Notes under the pieces: model-generated | The model's database searches: none | Seen by the model: the letters and a program-made list of their open reading frames with translations, nothing else | Told to the model about the DNA's origin: nothing | NCBI GenBank assembly: GCA_020081605.1 | Contig: JAHREC010000007.1 | Coordinates: 930,001-994,000 of the forward strand | Direction of reading: 5' to 3' | DNA length: 64,000 nt | From: Albifimbria verrucaria | Lineage: Eukaryota > Ascomycota > Sordariomycetes > Hypocreales > Stachybotryaceae | Shown: positions 58,831-64,000 of the stretch, one piece after another | Layout of the letters: each line of letters begins with the position of its first letter | How positions within the stretch are numbered: the first letter of the stretch is position 1 | Made by a program: the position numbers and the translations under genes

Positions 58831-61800
58831 ATGCATCTAATCCCTCGAGAGGTACTTATTGATTTATTTCGCCCACTTGAGTTATGCTAACCTGAGAAAC
58901 TAGCTTGACAAGCTCCTCATTTCCCAAACTGGATTTCTCGCTCAACGGCGCCTTTCACGTGGATTGAAGTTGAACCATGCAGAGGCTACTGTAAGATAAT
59001 TATCTACCAAAAATCTTTGGAGCTTGGAAACGCTAAAATCAATGGTGTTAATGAAATAGGCATTGGTGTCAAATGTCCTGCAGGAGGTCAGTTCATTGAA
59101 CCCAGCCGCGAGCCCCTTCGAGATGCATTACCCACTATCCATGCTAACAGTGCATCGAGTAACAGCTCATGCGTGATGGCAATCATAGTGCATCAGATCT
59201 TATGGACCTTGGACAACGTATCCTTGGTCGTCGACACGTGGACTCTTCAGTTGCAACGACGCTGACAGGGCTCCAGGTAGAGGGAACATTTCGCACGGGC
59301 ACACATCTCGTGACTGTTGACCGGCCCATCAGCACTGACAATGGGGATTTGAAGATGGCCATGTATGGAAGTTGCTTGGATGCGCCTGATGAAGAACTCT
59401 TCCCAGCCATCGAACCTTCAGATTTCTCCCATCGCAATATGCCTGGTGTCGTCATCGCCGCGCAAGATGAACAAATTGTGCTCAGTCAAGGGCGGCAAAG
59501 AATTCGAGTTAAAGTGACTAACCGTGGAGATAGACCTGTACAAGTTGGATCGCATTATCACTTCATTGAAACTAACCCTTATCTCGACTTTGATCGCATT
59601 AAAGCCTATGGATACCACCTTGACATCCCTGCGGGAACCTCTGCTCGTTTCGAACCAGGGGATGTCAAGACAGTCACTCTAGTAGAGGTCGGAGGCCTCA
59701 AAACGATTCGAGGAGGGAGCAGCATTGCTCCCGGACGGATCGACCTGTCCCTTGCCAATACAATTGTCCGCCGGATGAAGGAATCTGGGTTTTACCATAC
59801 TCCAGAGGAGCCATCGGATAAGGAGCAAGATCCACCCGAACCTGCTACAATGGATAGGGCGTCTTATGCAGCCATGTATGGCCCTACTACTGGCGACATC
59901 GTTCGATTGTCCACCATGGACCTATGGGTGAAGGTTGAAACCGATCTTACTCACTATGGAGACGAATGTACTTTCGGTGGTGGCAAGACCCTACGTGATG
60001 GCATTGGCCAAGCGAGTGGCCGTCCCGGCTCGGAATGCTTGGACCTAGTCATCACCAATGCCTTGATTGTAGATTGGAGCGGCATTATGAAGGCAGATAT
60101 AGGTATCAAGAATGGCCGGATCGTCGGCATCGGAAAAGCAGGGAACCCTGATGTGATGACCGGGGTCAATCCAGCCCTTTTGGTAGGCTCCAACACGGAT
60201 GCCATTGCCGGCGAGGGCAAGATTATCACTGCTGGTGGAATTGACACACACTGTCATTTCATTTGCCCCCAACAAGCGGATGAGGCTTTAGCCTCTGGCA
60301 TAACAACGCAATTCTCTGGAGGCACCGGTCCTAGGTAAGTTCCTCCATATATTGGAGGACATTCCTGAATACACCCAATATTCGGCACTGAACGAAGGTT
60401 AAACATCAGTACTGACACATTTATCTGCAGCACTGCAACCGTCGCGGCCAACTGCACCCCGGAAAGAACAACATACGTCAAATGATGCAAGCATGTGATC
60501 ATTTGCCTCTCAATTATGGCATAATTGGAAAGGGCAGTGACACCGGTGAGCGCGGGTTACGCGACCAAATAGAGGCTGGAGTGGCTGGGCTCAAAGTTCA
60601 CGAAGATTGGGGCTGCACACCTTCATCCATCGACAACTGTCTCAGGTAAGGATATTTCGTGTCAAATAACCAACCATCAAATTGATACGTTTACGAATTG
60701 TACCGATTTAACTAACATCCTGACAATAGCGTGTGCGATGAGTACGATATCCAATGTGAACTTCACAGCGACTCCTCAACGAGGCTGGCTTCGTTGAACA
60801 GACCGCAGCCGCATTCAAAGGCCGCACCATACATGCATATCATATAGAAGGCGCTGGAGGTGGTCACGCTCCCGATCTGATCAGGCTCGTGGAGAATGCC
60901 AATGTTCTCCCAAGCAGCACAAATCCAACATGCCCATATACCGGGAACACCGTGGACGAGCATCTGGACATGGCCATGAGCTGCCACCATCTCTCAAAGG
61001 ATATCCCTGAAGATATATCGTTTGCGGAATCCCGCATTCGAGATGAGACTATTGCAGCTGAGGATGTGTTACATGACTGTGGCGCCATTAGCATGATGTC
61101 CTCTGATTCACAGGCCATGGGTCGTTGCGGCGAAGTCATAACTCGAACTTGGAGTATGGCTGATGCCAATAAGTCTAGAAGCGGTCATTTGAAAGAGGAC
61201 GAGGGTACAGGCGCCGACAACCATAGGGTTAAGCGATATATAAGCAAGTACACTATCAACCCGGCCATCGCTCAAGGAATCAGCCATGTTGTGGGCAGCG
61301 TTGAAGTTGGGAAACTAGCAGATCTAGTAATTTGGGAACCTGCGAGATTCGGTACAAAGCCCTTCATGGTTCTAAAAAGTGGCTTTGTAGCCATGGCCCA
61401 GATGGTACGTTTTTGTCTTCGGTTTAAATCACTTAATTCTGTCAATCCATCATTTACTAATTAGCCTCGGTAGGGTGATCCCAATGGATCGTAAGTAAAA
61501 AGAAGCTAAATAATAGCATGAAGGTTTTGCTAACATGACTGGAAGAATCTCGACTGTGCAGCCAATCATCTCAAGGCCGATGTTTTCTGTGAGTCCCTAC
61601 TCCTTCGATGACCTTTTCACTCAGACAACTGCTAATGAATGATTAGCCCCTATTACCTTCAGCGAGTGTTTTATTCGTGTCTAGGATAAGTATCAATAAC
61701 GGTAACATTGAATCATATGGCGTAGCCAAACAAGTTGAAGCCGTCCAGGACACCCGTAAAGTGAGCAAACACGACATGAAGTTTAATGGCGCAACTCCTG

Positions 61801-61966
61801 CAATGAAAGTAGATCCGGAAACGTTCGTGAGTTTATCCTATTCAACCCTTTAAGATCTTGGCTGCCACTAATACATTTTACTTAGATAGTGGAGGCCGAT
61901 GGTGTGGAGTGCAAGGCAGACGCACTTTCTTGCAGTTCGATTGCTCAAAAACATTTCTTATTCTGA
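58831..61966 (+). CDS. Urease (fused gamma-beta-alpha, nickel metalloenzyme)
   Basis: Hydrolyses urea to ammonia and carbamate in the cytosol. Single-chain eukaryotic type: gamma part [20 protein letters not shown], beta part [21 protein letters not shown] and [11 protein letters not shown], alpha part [18 protein letters not shown]. Nickel ligands and catalytic residues are present: HCHF, the carbamylated lysine in [21 protein letters not shown], the flap MSCHHLS, and [13 protein letters not shown]. Nine exons; introns 58852-58903, 58991-59165, 60335-60430, 60646-60729, 61405-61473, 61491-61545, 61589-61646, 61827-61885; stop TGA 61964-61966. Two frame breaks fit one lost C each, at 60457-60460 (before GKNNIRQM) and 60774-60775 (before NEAGFVEQT). 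Exon 2 to 3 skips about nine residues usually found between NHAEAT and LMRDG. Confidence 0.95.
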
Positions 61967-62188
61967 TATGCAGAACTCGGGAAGGAATCTTTCTTCGTTA
62001 GGTAGCCAAATAATGCAAACAGTCGAGATCAATGCAAACAATAAAAACGCAGATTTAGTCAGTCATCATTATGTTTGTGAATTGTCTAACAAAATCTTCT
62101 GGTTTCATTTATACTCGTACAGCCTCCCAGTACACCCGTTATAATATGATCTGCCACCTAATCCGTATTTCTTGCTGTCCTGCCAATA
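61967..62188. other. Convergent 3' flanks, urease / UreF
   Basis: 220 bp between the two stop codons, no gene. Confidence 0.5.
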
Positions 62189-63223
62189 CTAACTGTTGAA
62201 GATCCTGGAGTACAGCAGTTCATGCCGACCTATCCAGAGATCCATGGCTGGTGTGTTTTGGGCAGCCTCCTCCACTGGTGTGTTCCACTCTCTTTCAATA
62301 ATGGCGGTAATTTCTCTTTGGACCTGCGCGCTCGCCAACACCTTTTGTGCTTGATATGGCCCAATAGTATTCGCCCGTACTGCCGCCGATGTCACGGCTT
62401 TGACATGGCTAAGTAAAAATGTGTAAGCGGCCTGATGCAAGCTTAGCCCGGCCAGACGGGCAATGACCCCAAATAATGGCGCCAAGTGACCCGAAACAGG
62501 GATATATTGACTATTATTATCTACATCATCAGACCACATGCCTGCTGTCCGATCAGTACGGCTGTCCAGATCCTTCACAAGTTTACTGTATTGAGTCAAA
62601 GCAGCTCCTGCCTCACAATGGAAAGAGGGTGCAAATGATCGATCCCAGATGGATAACAGCGCACGACCTTGTGTGAGAGAAGCACGCCGACCCACAGAGC
62701 ATAGGATGGCAGCATCCAAAACATCGTCCAAGATGGTGATGGTGGCGGGGTCGCGGTGGCAAGATAGGACGAATGGCAACGTCGTAGCTGCGAAAGATGA
62801 GAGTGACAAAGGGAGAAATTTGGCAGAAAAACTTGCTGGCGAGCCACGTGGTAAATGTGCCAAGTAAGATTCTAGACCCGAGCTGAAGGCAAATGATCCC
62901 AGGGGCAATGCCGAATCAGACAGTAAAAGAAGAAAATGCAAGGATGTGTCTGGGCGATCTAAAGACTAGGTTGTTAGCAATGGTTTATGTTTTGATGTCG
63001 AAGAAATTGGTGACCTAGGCGTTCTCGAGTGAAGGCATATGTTGTCTGGTTTGCATAGGATATACATACTAGGAGGCTTCGGGATCCCTTCTATGAAATT
63101 GGATTTTGGTGTCCTCTCGTTATTTTCGAGATCTTCTAACCCCATGTTGGGTTCTTTAGTCATGATTTGCGAAGGCTGATGGCTGTCATTCAAGGGTATC
63201 CGTCTAAGACGTGATCCGACCAT
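62189..63223 (-). CDS. ureF: Urease accessory protein UreF
   Basis: Binds UreD-urease and works with the GTPase UreG in nickel loading. Seen: LHFLLLLSDSALPLGSFAFS and SGLESYLAHL, the UreF signature, later CEAGAALTQYSKLVKDLDSR, SGHLAPLFGVIARLAGLSLH, QAAYTFLLSHVKAVTSAAVR and the conserved end SRIFNS. Intron 62959-63069 (111 bp) joins KPPN to RPDTSLHF. The first ATG is at 63223 (MVGSRLRRIPL); a second Met (MTKEPNMGLE) about 20 residues on is also possible. About 305 residues. No frame break, unlike its neighbours. Divergent promoter with UreG. Confidence 0.94.
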
Positions 63224-63742
63224 GTACTACTAGATCTTTGGCGATATGTTTAGCAGGATAAAATTTGAGGTATAATGCTTGCAGGCGGAAGGTCATAAAT
63301 TTTGCGCGCCGTCATCACTTCGTACGTAGCGGATGGAGACATGATCGTTTGGGAGGCCGTGGTCAGTCGATAATTTCGGCGAAAGTCTAGCCTGACTTCA
63401 TTATGTAGCGCCTGTTAGCGTGATATTGAACAAATCAGCAATGTAGCGCATTGACTAGGCCCGTATGATCAAGTAGCCTAGAAAACTGGAAATGGCCGAA
63501 TGCTTCGTCTTTTGTGTTCATCTGCCCTGTCGGCCATTTCATGGCGAGGCTTGGTGGATTGAAAGACTTTCGCCGGCACTTGCCACGCGCTCCAAATTTC
63601 CGATGATATTTGGTATCAGCATATGGCTATAAGAGCCCGTTGGCGGATACGAGACAAGACCGTGTTTAATTCAGTTTATAATAATTCATCCATCCGAAAG
63701 TCTGTTATAGTTACTTAAACCTCTATTGCAACGCCCAGTAAA
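63224..63742. other. Divergent promoter, UreF / UreG
   Basis: 519 bp between start codons. Holds a perfect palindrome at 63375 and a partial one at 63569. Confidence 0.6.
63375..63383. promoter_or_regulatory. TTCGGCGAA palindrome, UreF/UreG promoter
   Basis: Perfect TTCGGCGAA within TTTCGGCGAAA. A partial copy TTCGCCGG is at 63569-63576. Confidence 0.55.
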
Positions 63743-64000
63743 ATGCCCCAAAGCCATTCACATAACTGGATGCCACACTCCCATGATATAGGAGAAGACA
63801 TCAATGCTCAGCATGGCCACTCACATGAGATTCTTAGTGGGCCAGGCAGTTTCCTGGGCCGGGAAATGCCCATCACAGAAGGCCGGGATTGGTCTCAACG
63901 CGCATTTACCGTGGGCATCGGCGGGTAAGTTTGACTCACTCGGGCGAGTTCGCGATATGTGGACTCAGTTAAGTACGTGGCTGACCAACCGCCTCATCTA
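63743..64000 (+). CDS. ureG: Urease accessory GTPase UreG, 5' part
   Basis: SIMIBI-class GTPase that delivers nickel to urease. Exon 1 is complete in the window: a His-rich metal-binding leader (MPQSHSHNWMPHSHDIGEDI, QHGHSHEI) and WSQRAFTVGIGG, which is the start of the UreG P-loop block. An intron begins at about 63926 (GTAAGT) and runs to the right edge, so the P-loop lysine lies outside the window. Fungal and plant UreG commonly carry such a His-rich leader. Confidence 0.93.

Noticed and set aside
59017..59265. Open frame of 82 residues overlapping urease intron 2
   Set aside because: It overlaps the urease exon 3 in another frame and has no family features; explained by the long intron plus exon shadow.
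55386..64000. Bacterial origin of the urease genes by recent transfer
   Set aside because: Urease is the fused eukaryotic type, and several cluster genes carry fungal introns; nothing in composition looks bacterial.

Overview
The window is nuclear DNA of a filamentous ascomycete (Pezizomycotina type). Genes carry short GT-AG introns of about 50-60 bp with occasional longer ones, lie on both strands, and belong to typical fungal families: PDR-type ABC transporters, cytochrome P450, a Zn2Cys6 and a C2H2 regulator with fungal transcription-factor domains, CBM1-bearing pectinases, DUF6536 and DUF3237 proteins. The species cannot be named from the sequence alone; the pectinases suggest contact with plant material.

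Layout: 0-4 kb, PDR ABC transporter (minus, runs off the left edge) with an unusual N-terminal repeat domain. 5.3-6.5 kb, PL3 pectate lyase with an N-terminal CBM1 (minus). 8.4-10 kb, F-box protein. 10.5-12.5 kb, cytochrome P450. 14.4 kb, small secreted cysteine-rich protein. 16.5-18.5 kb, amino-acid/GABA/choline-type permease. 19.6-20.5 kb, tandem rhodanese. 21.4-22.5 kb, SDR. 24.5-25.7 kb, unknown protein (minus). 26.8-27.7 kb, alpha/beta hydrolase (minus). 28.9-29.9 kb, broken unknown gene. 31.9-36.1 kb, second PDR ABC transporter. 36.9-39.4 kb, C2H2 transcription factor. 40.1-41.5 kb, pectin methylesterase with C-terminal CBM1. 42.3 kb, secreted DUF3237 protein. 44.3 kb, small duplicated-motif protein. 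45-45.7 kb, GFA-family protein (minus). 46-47.1 kb, single-pass Ser/Thr-rich membrane protein (minus). 48.1-50.2 kb, DUF6536 membrane protein. 50.6-51 kb, EthD-domain protein (minus). 51.7-54.1 kb, Zn2Cys6 regulator.

The most striking part is 54.2-64 kb: nearly everything needed to make an active nickel urease lies together. In order: a Cys-rich CRCxxC-repeat protein (+), a NiCoT nickel transporter (-), UreD (-), the fused three-domain urease (+), UreF (-) and the start of UreG (+). In fungi these genes are, to my knowledge, normally scattered. All three cluster intergenic regions that contain promoters hold a perfect 9-bp palindrome TTCGGCGAA, and the Cys-rich gene has a 10-bp inverted repeat of nearly the same sequence upstream. 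This suggests one co-regulated nickel-urease unit, possibly driven by the adjacent Zn2Cys6 factor (inference).

A technical caution runs through the whole window. Most of the longer genes need one or more single-base corrections to read as full-length family members, and almost every one fits the loss of a single base in a short homopolymer run. That pattern points to sequencing or assembly error rather than decay of every gene. I annotate those loci as CDS with the suspected sites noted, not as pseudogenes.
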